DNA from: Capronia americana | Lineage: Eukaryota; Ascomycota; Eurotiomycetes; Chaetothyriales; Herpotrichiellaceae | Direction of reading: 5' to 3' | Assembly (NCBI GenBank): GCA_016110215.1 | Contig: JADWQD010000002.1 | Coordinates: forward strand, 2,790,001 to 2,854,000 | Length of the DNA stretch: 64,000 nucleotides | Shown: piece after piece, positions 22,437-34,006 of the stretch | Layout of the letters: every line of letters begins with the position of its first letter | Numbering within the stretch: position 1 is the first letter of the stretch | Made by a program: the position numbers and the translations under genes | Notes under the pieces: generated by a model | The model's database searches: none | Told to the model about the DNA's origin: nothing | Seen by the model: the letters and a program-made list of their open reading frames with translations, nothing else

Positions 22437-24472
22437 GCAATTGGAAACGGTTCACCCGGGCTTCAAGGCTGTTCGTCGCTACTCACCGCAATGTTGAAAT
22501 CTTCAAGGGAACCGGACCTTTTGACTGGCAGGAAGCAGCACCGGCAGTCGGCAGTCGGGGAGCCTGCAGTGCGCGCAGTATGCAGGTCGTGCTTGGCAGC
22601 TCAGCTCTCGCCGACCGATGAATCTCACTTGAACAACTCTGGAGGAAGTCGAGAAATGGCAGTTCTTGCATGACTTGACGGTGACGGGTTGTGGTGACGA
22701 TCGACGACGAGGAGACAAAGTGTTATCCTCGCGGTTGCAACAAGCATAATACGTAGTTATCCCCGATCACGCAATTCAAGCATAACTTGACACATGGACT
22801 GTGGCTGGCATGCGGTGGCTTGGTGGCCTTTCGGATGATATACATCAGGCTTAGTTGATCCGTGGCCGGCAGCAGCGTTCTGCAGGAGACGAGATAGTTT
22901 ATCGATAGCGCTGTGCTTGTTCTCGACTAGTATGGCTGACACCGGTACTTTGTGCATTGATTCTCTAACGACGCAACAAAGCCACAGAGAAATATCACGT
23001 TCCTACAGAATATTGACGGCACCCTCGGCGGGGAGGGAAATGAGCATACTCGGTTGGTAAGATATTTTCGGTGGCTTACCCAGGGCCGATAACATCAGCT
23101 GCTTTATGCCAGGCACTCGTACCTCTCATCAAATCGTATACGCGGTGTTCTGACCACCACTTGGCTGAGCCGCGTTGGATGCTCACACACAGCCCCTACG
23201 CAGTGCGACCACGTAACCTACGGGGTGAAACAGTGAGACTGTGATACCAAGGCGAAGCAGCACGAGGTTGTACATCTGGAATCCGGGGAAGGACTGTTCC
23301 GCAGCATACTGTGCGGATTTGGTTGCTGGCAATTTTCGGAGTCCGGTCAAATAACTTCCAGCCTCGTTATTTGTTCTTAGGGTGACTATCGTTTCAGCCG
23401 CCAGGCTCAACAGAAATTTGGACTGACCATGTTCTGTAAGGAGTATGTCCAGCAGCACTCAACCACGCATCTGGCTGGGCAAGCGGTGTGGCCTCGCTAA
23501 TGGACGAACCAGATGCCCAGGACGATGGGTGTGCCCGAGAGGATTGAGCTAGCCCAACATGACCCTTGGATGAGGATCCCTTTTGAGACCGGCGGCTCAC
23601 TGAATCCAGATCCTTCGGGCCTCCACACTTTGTCTCTAGCCTGCAGGACGGCTTGCCTCGTGGCACTTGCAACCTGCACCTTACCGCAGTAGACCAGGTA
23701 CGACGGCTCGGATGAGCACAAACCCAGTATACTATGCAGTATTCCGCTCTCAAATGGTTCCATGTCGGCGAAAACAATCATTCCCGCGCCGACGTCGAAA
23801 TTGAAAGTGGTAGCTGGAGAAATCACCGAGGCGTGCAGCTGTTACAATTGTGCTTGCAATTTGGGGATCAAATGGAATTCAGAATGATGTGAGAAAATAC
23901 GAGTCACGTCTGCAGAGCCTGAGGCAATTCGCGGTTGTTTAGATTGTGCATACTTTCCAAGGCCTCAGGAGGCTGAGGCTCACGCTTGGATCCATATATG
24001 AATCTTTCCGAAAGGAGGAGCAATTTGCCCCAGAGGCGAATGACGGCAGGTGGATGGCTTGACTGGGTCTTAGTCGTAGGCGAGGTCCAGGAAAGGAAGT
24101 CTAAACTGCGGAGACATAGCGAGCACAGAGGATGCACAGCCAGGATTCCAGTCTCGACCAGGAAGACAAACCCCATCGCATGGCAAACCAGTCAGAAAAG
24201 CAAGCCCAGAAGGAACCGGTGAAAGAGAGGTGAGAAAGTGGTGAAAGATGGCTCTCAGTTCGTGGCTCTAGTCAGACCCGCCAAACCTGAACGGGGCCCA
24301 AGCTTGATTTTGCAGGTGACTTCGCTGGGTTCTGCGCCTTTCCTTTCTGGTGCACGGCTCTCAGTGCCTTGGTGTGCTTCGAACCGCAACCCGTTCACAC
24401 CTCAACGCGCGACCCCCCCAATTTCACGAATCTGATTCCGTCCGCCTCTGACATACTGGGCCCTCTATAACC
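22437..24472. other. Long intergenic region with possible gene relic
   Basis: About 2 kb. On the minus strand between 23826 and 23183 there are two neighbouring open frames with protein-like composition (segments such as MIVFADMEPFESGILHS and GSCWASSILSGTPIVLGIWF in one, SFPGFQMYNLVLLRLGI in the other). They suggest a decayed or badly split membrane-protein gene, but I found no splice plan that joins them cleanly and recognise no family. The part after 24230 is the probable promoter of the Lsb5 gene. Confidence 0.35.
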
Positions 24473-26228
24473 ATGTTCTCCGCCTCGGTGAGTCCTCCCT
24501 CTTCCTATATACTCCCTGTCTCCGCCCGTGTCTCGAACTTGTTACGCCTGTCTGAACCGGACATCTCCTACCCCGCCAAATACCGCCTCCATGAAGCGCC
24601 CTTCGTTGTCCATACTTCTGCTGCACACACCAGCCTGTGCACCCGATGCAGGTTTCACCGATCTTCCGAGGCCGGAGAGCCCTCAGCACCCAGACGTCGA
24701 TCAGCTGGAAAGCCTGGTACATTGTCAAGAACCCGAGACGTGTGAAGTCTGTTCTCGCAAGAAGCGACGGACGTCGTTCGATGCCTATCCCACCCAGCCA
24801 TATCCTCAAATTCTTACTCGCCGCTTTCCAGACAAGAAAGGCTACACGCGCCTCATCGCAATCGTCTTACATTTCACATGTTGTGCCCGGCAACGGAGGA
24901 GATATCAACTAACAACTCGTTATCGCTATTATAAACAGAAGAAACCCTTCTCTGCCATCTCGGTCCATGTCGAGCAATTGACCTCGGAGACTTACGACGA
25001 AGATGATCTTGCCGGTGTTCCTGACCTCCTTGAAGTTGTCAAGCTGCAAGGCACCGGCCCGCAGGAGGTTGCTCGAGCCTTGAGGAAGAAACTGAAATAC
25101 GGCAATGTCCACCGGCAGCTACGTGCGCTTACAATCCTCGACGGCCTCCTACAGAATGGTGGAAACAGAGTACAACGAGCGCTGTTGTCCGATGGGCCTC
25201 TCCTGGAACGCCTGCGGATAGCTGCGGCCGATCCAACTTCAGACCAAGATGTGCGGAAGAAGTGTAAAGACCTTTTCGGCCAATGGGTTGCCAGCTCCAA
25301 AGACAATCCTGGCTTGGAAGGTGCCAAGTCCCTCTACAATCAGCTCCCCAAGACGCACAAACCGGTACAGCAACGACGCGAGCAAAGCCGAGTCCTCCGG
25401 GAGACGGAAGAGGAAGTTGCTAGAGAACAAGAAATGATGATTGCCAGGACTAGGTCTGACAGCAATGAGAGACCCAGTCTGTCGCCCAGTCCTACGACGC
25501 TACGCAAGCAACCGTCTCCTGTAGCTCTTGGCGAGTCCTCGACGTTTGCGCCCAAGAAGGTGAAGAAAGACAAGAAAACCAAGAACAAGGGAGTTCTAGC
25601 TTTCAACCTGGAAAAAGAGAAGCCCAACATTCTACAGTCTATTGCAGCGTCTTCGGTTGCCTCCACCGGTCTAAATAACGCTCTGAGACTCGTCAACCGA
25701 GAGTCCGAGCAAGTGTCAAAAAATCCGGAGGTGATGAAGCGCTTCGAAACATGCAAACAGCTTCGACGCCAAATTTTGCGATACATTCAATTTGTGGAAA
25801 CCGAGGAGTTCTTAGGTGGATTGATCCACGCCAACGAAGAGCTAGTCAATGCTCTCATGGCCTTCGAAGTCCTGGACAAGTCGGTAGACGACGATTCGGA
25901 CAGCGAGCTTGAAGAGGCACAACATCTAAGCCGAATCGCAGCGAAGAGTGAAGCGTCTGCCACGAGAGATGCCGAGAAAATGGTCGCAGGACTGAGCATC
26001 TCTGGACCACCGAAACCTCCTCGACCGGCGCCGCAGAGCATATCAATGCCACCACCACGACCAGCACCAAATTCAAAGAACTGGAGGGCGAAGCAGATTG
26101 AAAGTGACGACGAGAGCGATACAGACGTCGACGAAGATTCCGACGACCCGTTTGCAGATAAAAACGCCATGAAGACGCCCGACCCCGAAGCGTTGGGCAG
26201 GAAAGGATATTCATGGAAGGAAGTATAG
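24473..26228 (+). CDS. lsb5: Lsb5-like VHS/ENTH + GAT domain protein (actin and endocytosis adaptor)
   Basis: Two exons. A tiny first exon (24473-24487, MFSAS) is joined by a 451-nt intron (GTGAGT donor, CTAAC near 24908, CAG acceptor) to exon 24939-26228; 434 residues. The start then reads MFSASKKPFSAI, as in fungal Lsb5 proteins. Residues ~10-150 form a VHS domain (LRKKLKYGNVHRQLRALTIL, DVRKKCKDLFGQWV). A GAT-like helical region lies around 255-310 (CKQLRRQILRYIQFVETEEF). The tail is Pro-rich then acidic, with DDPFAD and an end of GYSWKEV. In yeast, Lsb5 binds ubiquitin, Arf3 and the WASP homologue Las17 and acts at cortical actin and endosomes. The first intron is unusually long for this genome and stays open in the downstream frame for about 400 nt. 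Confidence 0.9.
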
Positions 26229-26581
26229 ATTATGGTATGAATCACGCAGCGCGAAAATTTGGAGGCCTTCGAGCACACGTTCTTTGATTGCGGGTTATGG
26301 ATAGAGCACAGCATGACCTGCTCTCAGAGTTGATGAATCTATGAATACATGAACTTCGAAAGGAGCGATTCTTTACCTTTCTGACCACCCGACTACTCGA
26401 TGTGATGGGTCGGCAATTAAGTATACGAATCTCGTATTCTACCCCACATTTTGAGGGGACCATCTCCTCGGCCGCTCTATATACATGCCCATGTAGAGAC
26501 GGAGCTGAAAGCCTATCTTTTCTGCTCCAGTACGCGAACAATCGGACCGAATTGGCGGAATCGACAAGCAATATCAACAGA
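26229..26581. other. Short intergenic region / leader
   Basis: About 350 bp between Lsb5 and the NTF2-like gene. The frame of the next gene is open upstream to about 26402 without a better start. Contains a possible TATA-like CTATATACA at about 26475. No separate gene. Confidence 0.5.
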
Positions 26582-27073
26582 ATGGGCTCCCGAGACAATT
26601 ACACCTTTGCTAATCAATCTTCTATCCCCTCTCCACTCGACAAGCAGCTTCCGGCGTTTTTCAAGTCATGGGACGACCCACACTCGAAGAATGAGTACCT
26701 CAACCTCTTCCACCCGACCGAAGGTCAACTAGTGTTCGGCACCACCACGACTGGTCGTGAAGCCATCCGTGCCTTTCGTGACGCCATGATTCACCCAGAG
26801 AACGGTCCTGTCGTGGACCTCGAGCATACTCTAGGCAAATGCTTCGTGCTGGCCGGCGGTGCTGGAGAGGGCAAGCAGGAAGTCATCGTGAACGGCAGCC
26901 TGTGGTATAAGTTGAAGAATGGACGGAAGATCGATGTGGATTTTGCGAGTAATATCAGGTTCGCGCGTCCAGGGGAAGGGGAGGATCTTCTAGCCGAGTT
27001 CTATGAGGTTTACCTTGACGCGACCGAGTTGATGAGTGCGATCAAGGAGATGAATGAAGCGGACAAGCTCTAA
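26582..27073 (+). CDS. SnoaL/NTF2-like fold protein, unknown function
   Basis: A single-exon frame of 163 residues from the ATG at 26582 (MGSRDNYTFANQ). The pattern of a helix-rich start (DKQLPAFFKSWDD), short FHPTEGQLVFGTTTTGREAIRAFRDAM and alternating strands ending in FYEVYLDATELMSAIKEM is that of the small cone-shaped SnoaL/NTF2 superfamily, common in fungi as uncharacterised cytosolic proteins. No catalytic residues can be assigned. The frame is open for 60 codons upstream (to ~26402), but the ATG chosen is in better context and matches the expected domain length. No link to neighbours is evident. Confidence 0.75.
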   Translation: MGSRDNYTFANQSSIPSPLDKQLPAFFKSWDDPHSKNEYLNLFHPTEGQLVFGTTTTGREAIRAFRDAMIHPENGPVVDLEHTLGKCFVLAGGAGEGKQEVIVNGSLWYKLKNGRKIDVDFASNIRFARPGEGEDLLAEFYEVYLDATELMSAIKEMNEADKL

Positions 27074-27547
27074 GGGACCGGTGAAGATCGAGGAGTGGGT
27101 ACGCTGATGAAATTATGATTGTACTGGTTCGTTCTTTGTATCAGCGAACAATGAGGGACCATAGTTTATCCTCGCTAAGCTGCTGTCATACTGTATGTAC
27201 TCGGTATGTACTGTGGACTCACACTGCCTTCAAACATGCTTGCTTGCGGGATCGACAGGCGCAGCTGCAGGCGGCAATAGGCGGGCGCGCGGGCACAGCG
27301 GGGCAGCCAGGTTATGTAAGCGAGCGCACGTTCTTCACGGTTTCCTGCGAAGTTGTCGACTGCATCATCATCTCGTACTGCAAGTCCTCCCTAATGATCC
27401 TGACATCTGCTCAAGTACTCCAGACACTCTCACTATGTCCTATGTGCCCTTTGTTCCTCGCTCAAACATTTCGTCGTCTTATGGACACTTGTCAGTCCCG
27501 GTATCGCAATCTCCCTGATCCAACATGATAAATGGGCGGCTCTCAGC
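27074..27547. other. Intergenic; promoter of CUE-Smr gene
   Basis: About 470 bp. No recognisable gene. Two alternative downstream ATGs of the next gene (27557, 27578) lie just past its end. Confidence 0.5.
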
Positions 27548-29203
27548 ATGCGCGACATGGAAACTAGAGTCGCGCAGATGGACACGGAAACTGAAGTCAC
27601 GCAGATAGAGGTAGGGAAGACACATTGGAAATGACGACTTCCCATTCTCTAACGGTCTGCCTAGGCTCTCCGAACTCTGTATTGTCCGCCGCTAGATGAA
27701 GCCCTCTTCCATGCGATATCATCGGACTACACGCTCCCAGAGGACAAGGAAGTGTTGATCGCCGTTCTTGATGACTTGGCAGTTGGCGCGTGGGAGCAAG
27801 AAAACACAGAATTTGATCCTTCGGGTACAGGTGCCACTACGCAACTCAGAGATACAACCAACACGTCTAGGTCGAGCCCGGAGGATACCTTCTCAAATGG
27901 TGTTGCGAGCATAACGACTAGTCTATCTGAGCTGAGATGGAGCGACGCAGACAGCCTAGGACATGGTCTGAACAATTCTTCGGAGGGCCAGAAGACAACA
28001 TGGCTGGAGAACATGTTCCCGGGCATACCCAGGCGCGAGTTAGCCAGTGTCCTCGCTAGTCACGACGGCTCACTGGACAAGGCCACCGATGAGTTACTCA
28101 ATCTTTCATTCCTCAACCAAGGATATGAAGAAGAGCCCGAAGAATTGCCTGTCCCTAAGGGCGTCGACGGTTTCGCAGAAGAAATGCAATCGTACCGTAA
28201 AGGCAGGAAGAAGCGCAAAGCTCGGACGAACGAATCGTCACGCGGGAGTTCGACTTCGTCCTCACTGCATCAATCTGAACGCACTCCAATAAATGTCTGG
28301 TCTACGATGTCCGAAGATGTGGACTTTATCTGCTCGAGAACGAAACTCCATCCGCAGACTGTACGATCTGAATACCATTCAAACGGTGCCCGACTATCAA
28401 GTACGATTCGTGCGCTAGCTACCAAAGAAGCTGCTGAGTACAACAATGTTTCCGAGACTAGTCCCATTGTCGACCTTCAAGTTGCTGAATTCCAGCATCG
28501 GTTCCAGCATGTTCCAAAATCGCAAATGTACGGTTTGCTCTCATTGGCACGAAACATCCCATCAGCAGCCCAAGAACTGCTGGAAGCCATGACTGCTGTC
28601 GACGACACGACGACCACCGGCAAGCTGCACGATATCGCCCAGTACAACCCTGTTGATCTCAAAGAGAACACGCCATTCGAGACAGCATCGAGCTCAAAGT
28701 GGACTTCTGTCACTGCACAGTCTCGTGCGTCGGCAGCGGCCCAAAGAACAGCCGCCGTTCAGAAGTTCGCCCAAGCATCTGCCGCATACAAGAAAAGCAA
28801 ATCTAAACCCCTCTTTGGCGGAGCGGCAGCATACTACTCTGAGGTCGCCCACCAACAACTGAAAGCGGCCAAAGAAGCACATGCTGCAGAAGCAGATGCA
28901 CTTGTGTCAAAACAGTCTTCAGCAACTGTGCTGGACCTTCACGGTGTAAGTGTGCCAGATGCAGTTCGCATTGCCAGCGCAGAAACCCAAAGCTGGTGGG
29001 ATGGTTTAGGCGACGCCAAATATGCCCCTGGAGGCAGCGGGCCTGTTAGAGCCGGCTACAGAATAGTGACTGGACTCGGAACCCATAGCAAGAACCGCGC
29101 GCCCCGGATAGGGCCAGCTGTGAGCAAGATGCTCATTCGAGAAGGCTGGAAAGTTGCAATCGGCCATGGTGAATTGATTGTGACTGGTAAGGCCCGTCGC
29201 TGA
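27548..29203 (+). CDS. CUE + DUF1771 + Smr domain protein (candidate Cue2-type nuclease)
   Basis: Two exons (27548-27610, 27665-29203) over a 54-nt intron with CTAAC branch site; 533 residues. The joined N-terminus continues into LYCPPLDEALFHAI, a conserved start of this fungal family. A CUE ubiquitin-binding segment is visible near 125-165 (WLENMFPGIPRRELASVLA). A helical DUF1771 region (YYSEVAHQQLKAAKEAH) precedes the C-terminal Smr domain with LDLHGVSV and the loop TGLGTHSKNRA, ending EGWKVAIGHGELIVTGK. In S. cerevisiae, Cue2 has the CUE plus Smr combination and cuts mRNA at collided ribosomes (no-go decay); the DLHG and GTHS motifs are the ones expected for the active Smr fold. The Asp and His of DLH are kept here. 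Orthology to Cue2 versus the DUF1771-Smr protein Ypl199c is not settled. ATGs at 27548, 27557 and 27578 are all in frame. Confidence 0.85.
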
Positions 29204-29534
29204 GCTGAAATATTCACGGATAGAGATCCGTTGTGCACCGTTCACAGATAGGAGTACTAGGAGAGGTCTACGGCGTACCTTAGCTATGTAATACGCTGAT
29301 GCCTTCCTGGTCTTACCCTTTTCGGTTATTTCAAATACTTCGCAGGGCTGAATGATTCAGCCTCGTCACGCTAGCGCATGATTCCAGAATCATTTGCCCT
29401 GTACACCAATCAGACGCGCTGGCAGCTTTCCATTGCATCATCGTTGTCGGGCACAAATACGCAGCCATGTCAAATACGCTCACTTCGAGTTGATTCCCTT
29501 CTCCCCCTGATCATTAAACCGAGATTGGCTATAT
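29204..29534. other. Intergenic; promoter of MsrB gene
   Basis: About 330 bp between the CUE-Smr stop and the MsrB start. No gene or repeat recognised. Confidence 0.5.
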
Positions 29535-30323
29535 ATGCTCACCCGTCACTACCTCTCCATGCGCTTTCCATCATTTCCCAACATCGTGCGCACCCTCTAC
29601 ACGCTCAGCAACGCAACAGCCCACCGACTCCAGCAACCTCTGCGGGGTAACACCATTTCGCAGTTCCACCGCGCCACCGTTCTCCGATCTATGCCATCGA
29701 TCCCATTCCTAGGTGCTCTATTCGGTACTTCGACTCCCACATCCGCGAAAATGTCGTTCCCCGACGCACGATCCGACGACGAGTGGAGGGCGGTCTTGAA
29801 CAAAGGTACGTAGTTTACGTTTACCCCCCGAGATGTTCTGGCATCCGCCCGGGGGCGCATTAGCCGAAGCCGAGGCGAGAACAAAAGACAACTAACGAAA
29901 AGCGCGCGCCGGCGTTACATAGAACAATTCCGCATCCTCCGCGAAAAAGGCACCGAAGCCCCCTTCACGGGCGAATATGACAAGCACATGCCCTCGGAGG
30001 GCGTATATACCTGCGCGGCGTGCAGCGCGCCGCTCTACAAGGCCGACCACAAGTTCAAATCCGGGTGCGGATGGCCCGCGTACTTCGACTCCATCCCCGG
30101 CGCGGTGACTCGGCACACGGATCGCAGTTTCGGCATGGAGAGGACGGAGATCGTGTGCTCGAACTGCGGCGGCCACTTGGGCCATGTGTTCAAGGGTGAA
30201 GGGTATGCGACGCCGACGGACGAGAGGCATTGTGTCAACAGTATCAGTTTGAAGTTTCATGACAAGGAGAAGGAGAAGGACAAGGAGGGTGGTGAGGCGA
30301 ACGGGAATGGCGAGGCGAAATGA
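29535..30323 (+). CDS. msrB: Peptide-methionine (R)-S-oxide reductase (MsrB)
   Basis: Two exons (29535-29805, 29923-30323) joined across a 117-nt intron with an ACTAACG branch site; 223 residues. The catalytic domain holds the two zinc CxxC pairs (CAAC and CSNC), the GCGWPAYFDSI segment and the resolving end RHCVNSISL with the catalytic cysteine, all diagnostic of MsrB. It repairs oxidised methionine, reducing the R-sulfoxide with thioredoxin. The first 72 residues are rich in Arg, Ser and Thr with few acids and look like a mitochondrial presequence; an in-frame ATG at 29751 (MSFPDARSDDEWRAVLNK) in a good context (CGAAAATGTC) would give the classical cytosolic enzyme. The C-terminal tail is Lys/Glu-rich and low-complexity. 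Confidence 0.93.
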
Positions 30324-31030
30324 TCGCGTGAACAAAGGTATATATATACAGTACTCCGTTTTGACGAAAAGCGAATGTCGGATTGTGAATAGAAATTAAA
30401 AAAGTACAGACTACAGAGTACAGAAAGCAGTTTCTTCTGCGCGACTGTTGTGTGTGTGCTACAAATGCCATCCGAAATATCTGGACGTGGATTCTAGAAT
30501 TGGATACGTTACGACAAGCCTGAAGTCTCAAATACCCACCCTGCTAGTATCAATTAATTACCCATGGAACTCGAAGCGGGATGAGGTCGAAGGCATACTA
30601 TTGATTCCTCGCTCGATGTCGCTCTGTCGGAAGGGAGTCTTCACAAAATCCCCTCGTTACACCCGAGCTGCCGTTTTAATTCGCACGACACGACACTTCG
30701 AGAAAAGAAAAGTAGTTTGAGACCAGGTCTTAAGGTTGTTGGCCTCTACCGGGTGGCAACGCCGTGATTCTACCGCGCAAAGCCCAAGGCAGTGGTATTG
30801 AACTGGTTCGCTACGGGAAGATCCTGTAGTCTTGTACTGGGCAACGTACATGTTGAAGCCCTAGAAACCATTGGTGTCCACTATAGATTTGTCCGCAGTC
30901 ACGTTGATACCTCGGCGCGCATTGGTACGGAAGGCGCTAATTCAGAAGCCGTGAACTCGCCGGGATTCGTATTCTTCATCTGGAAATCAATTCTCTCAGT
31001 CATTTACCTACCTGCCGTCTGGACTGGTCA
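30324..31030. other. Convergent intergenic region
   Basis: About 700 bp between the convergent MsrB and FAD monooxygenase genes. No gene, repeat or RNA recognised. Confidence 0.5.
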
Positions 31031-32479
31031 TCATACCTGCTTGGAGCGAGTCAACAGAGCTTCCGCTTGCTGCTTAGGATCGTGGCCCCACAGCCAGCGC
31101 GACAGCTGGATGTAATCGACTGCATCGCGCTTTAGCATCCTCTATCCACTGTGATTGCTGCTGATTAGGGGACCTACCTGGGTCGGTGGCGCGAGACGAG
31201 AACTTTCGAAAGATGGCCGAGAAGGCCTCCGGCAGAGGCTCGGCCGCATCTTCCCCACCTTGCGGTTCACGGACTCCCTCGCGAGAGCGGGACAACTGCT
31301 GCACGATCGACGTCCTTTGCACGCGCAGCTCATCATACAGCTCAAGCCGTTCCGGGATGTCAGCCTTGTCTTCGAGCTGGCTCATCAGTATGCCCAACGT
31401 GGCTGCATCTTCGATCGACTGGGCGGCGCCCTGGCCTTGCCGAGGATACATGGGATGGGCGGCGTCTCCGACCAGCACCAGACGGTCTTTGTGGTAGGTC
31501 GGTATGGGCTCGCGGTCGGCGATCTTCCAGTCCCAGACGTAGTCGTCGGCTTTGCGGCCAAGAGCTTGGATGACAGGTGGCAAAGTGCTGAGTCGTTGGA
31601 CTAGGTCGGCTCGGCTGACCTTTTCGCCTGCCAGGTTCTTGTTGCCTCCAGGGACTGTGTACGCACCGAAGTTCTGCATTTCGTCACTAGGAAAACGTTA
31701 GCCTCTCGGTCTGGCCTGTGGATTTCGTAAATTGGGGGTTCTGCGGACTTGTGACAGGGGTAACGGAGCAGATAGGTCGAGCGATCCGCGTTCACGTAGA
31801 ATGTGAAGCTGCCGGGCCCGTCGTCCATGACACTAGCTGTGGCAGGATCGTTTAAGATGTCTTCCGTCTTGAGCAGGAATCGGATGGTGGTGACGCCGCT
31901 AGGAATGACGGGGACTCGGCGGTCCAGAATCGATTCGTGGGCCAAGGAGTGTATCCCATCGGCCGCAACGATGAGATCGGCGTGCATTTCCCTTCCGCCC
32001 TGGAGCTTGACGCTGCCCGCAGGATCCCAACCGACAACCCTGGAGGACAGAAGGACCTCAACGGGTTTGCCAGGGCCTGCGGGACTGACGCATTTGTCCT
32101 TCAGAGCGTTATGGAGGTCAATACGGTGGGCCAGGAAGAACAACCCCTGGAGATTTGTAGCAGCGGCTCTGCTGGCCCACGGCAGAGGTTGGCCATCTCC
32201 ATTCTCGCCGAACTTCGGGGACGCGTCCTTACTGAGGAAGTGGTACTCCTGGGAGGTTCTGAGCGTCGCGGCTTTGGCGTCGCGCTTGGGGTCGATACCC
32301 AGTTCGATGAGTGTGCGGGTGGCGTTGGGAGGAACCGCGACCGCCAGACCGGCCTCTCGCAGCCAAGCCGAAGATTCCACGACTGTGACGGTGTGGCCTT
32401 GTCTTCGTAATGCCAACGCTGCCGTCAACCCGGCAATGCCCCCTCCAGCGACAATGACGCGGAGCTGTATGTGAGGCAT
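31031..32479 (-). CDS. FAD-dependent aromatic monooxygenase, salicylate-hydroxylase-like
   Basis: Three exons (32479-31749, 31686-31178, 31119-31031) give 442 residues. The N-terminal FAD-binding motif VAGGGIAGLTAAL, the central DG motif (AADGIHS) and the GD motif LVGDAAHPMYPRQGQGA are all present, the three landmarks of group A flavoprotein hydroxylases. Splicing of the second intron gives an end that reads IQLSRWLWGHD, matching the usual W-x-Y/W-x-x-D tail of fungal salicylate-hydroxylase-like proteins; without it the frame ends elsewhere. The first intron uses a weak GTCCGC donor but has a good GCTAAC branch site and restores RYPCHNDEMQNF. These enzymes hydroxylate an aromatic ring with NAD(P)H and O2. 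Substrate unknown. It could share an aromatic pathway with the genes at 1.6-7.3 kb, but lies 24 kb away. Confidence 0.88.
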
Positions 32480-34006
32480 TGTGGAGGCGGGATCAAGGGC
32501 TCAACCAAATGGGATTTATGCCTTCGGTTGCAAGACCGCTGGGAGTTGCTTCCGATGGGTGAAGGAAAGGATATATGTCCCGGTCTTGGACTTCCATGTC
32601 CATTCAAGTGGGTTTATAAGTCGTGCTTGCGTGCGCGTTCCTTGATGTTCGATCGTACACAGTGCGGACTGTAAGCATCGACTCGCCTGTTGCGGTAGAA
32701 GGCTGGTCTGGTCATGGTCAGATGCTTATCAGCGGCAGAGGACCAGCTGCTCACCCTCCACGCATCACGCCCGCACGGCGATATTCCATTGCATGCGGAG
32801 CACACGTAACGTCTCTACCGTTTTGGTAGATGGAATTGCATAATCGACACAATGCTGACCTTGGCCGCCTTGATGTTGCAAGTAGTACCGTGGTAAGTAC
32901 ATCTCCGGCGGTCTGCCCTTTTCGATTTCATCTCCTAAAACGGACAGGACGAGCACTCCGTAGCTAATGTGTCGATGTTGCCGAATTCTGCGGGGAGATC
33001 TGATGACTGTGACAGGTAAGAATAGCACAACACTAGACGGATTCAACACGTATAAGTAGGTCTGCAAGGGCTCGTTTGGTGAACGGTACGAGCGTCAGTA
33101 TCACCTGGTTGCTGGAGAACATCGTCAGTCTGAACCAATACTTCCCCGCATCAAATACGGCGAATCAAAGCTGCCAGGATACTCTCACTTCTCGCCTCGC
33201 AGAACTTGCTACTGTCTCAATTGTCATGCTATGACAGCATCTGTATGGCTCCTCAAACAGTATCGACCTCAGGAAGCTAGCCAATCCACTAGCGGCCTCA
33301 CTCGTGAGTCACGGGGTTTTGACCGGCGCTAGAGTCCCTGCCAACGTCCGAACGTGCACGCGCCTTGCCAAAGAGTTTCAATCGGATCAAATCTCGAGAG
33401 CGTCTGTCAGGACGCCAGACGAGGTATTGAATGGGTCTGAATCCCGGAGCGCTGGCGTTGCTGACTGTTAGGAAACCTCCCCTTGCTTAGGGTACAGGAA
33501 ATGCCACACGATATCTCGGAATTGTCGCCAGAGAACAGGGTAAGGGGTTAGGGTGGAAAGAGCAAAGACAAAGATCTGATTGTTGAATAGTCTGACTGTA
33601 ATTCCCTCAATGCCATAAACTTGTTATTTTTGCAGCTGTTGGGAACGATGTCTTTAAGCCTTCCAGTAACAACTGCTTGTCGTGTTGCCAATCGCGCACC
33701 ATTGTTTAGAGCTTGCTCGCTGTGGGCGACAGTGCCACTAGTCGCATTCTCACGTGACTGAAATCCGGCTGACATAAAATGGTGTCATTTCAACTCGACC
33801 TGAAGGAGCCACTTGGAACTTGGCCGTCATCGCAGATGCGAGCCGACAACACATTCTCCGACAGCACACGCCCGACTTGGAGTGGGCTTCTGACCTCGGG
33901 TTTGTCTTTTCGGAATCACCTCTTCCACTTAGCCCCCCTATGTGACGGTGCTCTCCTCCCGCTCGCGAGTCCTGCCGCTTCCCTTTGATATCTCTACACC
34001 GGCACA
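32480..34006. other. Intergenic region, no supported gene
   Basis: About 1.5 kb between divergent genes (FAD monooxygenase minus, ArfGAP plus). It should hold both promoters. Only short frames are present. A lone GGGTTAGGGT at about 33547 is not a telomere-like array. Confidence 0.5.

Noticed and set aside
23183..23826. Possible minus-strand membrane-protein gene
   Set aside because: Two protein-like frames are adjacent, but no intron joins them in phase and no family is recognisable; kept only as a possible relic in the intergenic entry.
33541..33560. GGGTTAGGGT, telomere-like sequence
   Set aside because: A single copy; no tandem TTAGGG array.
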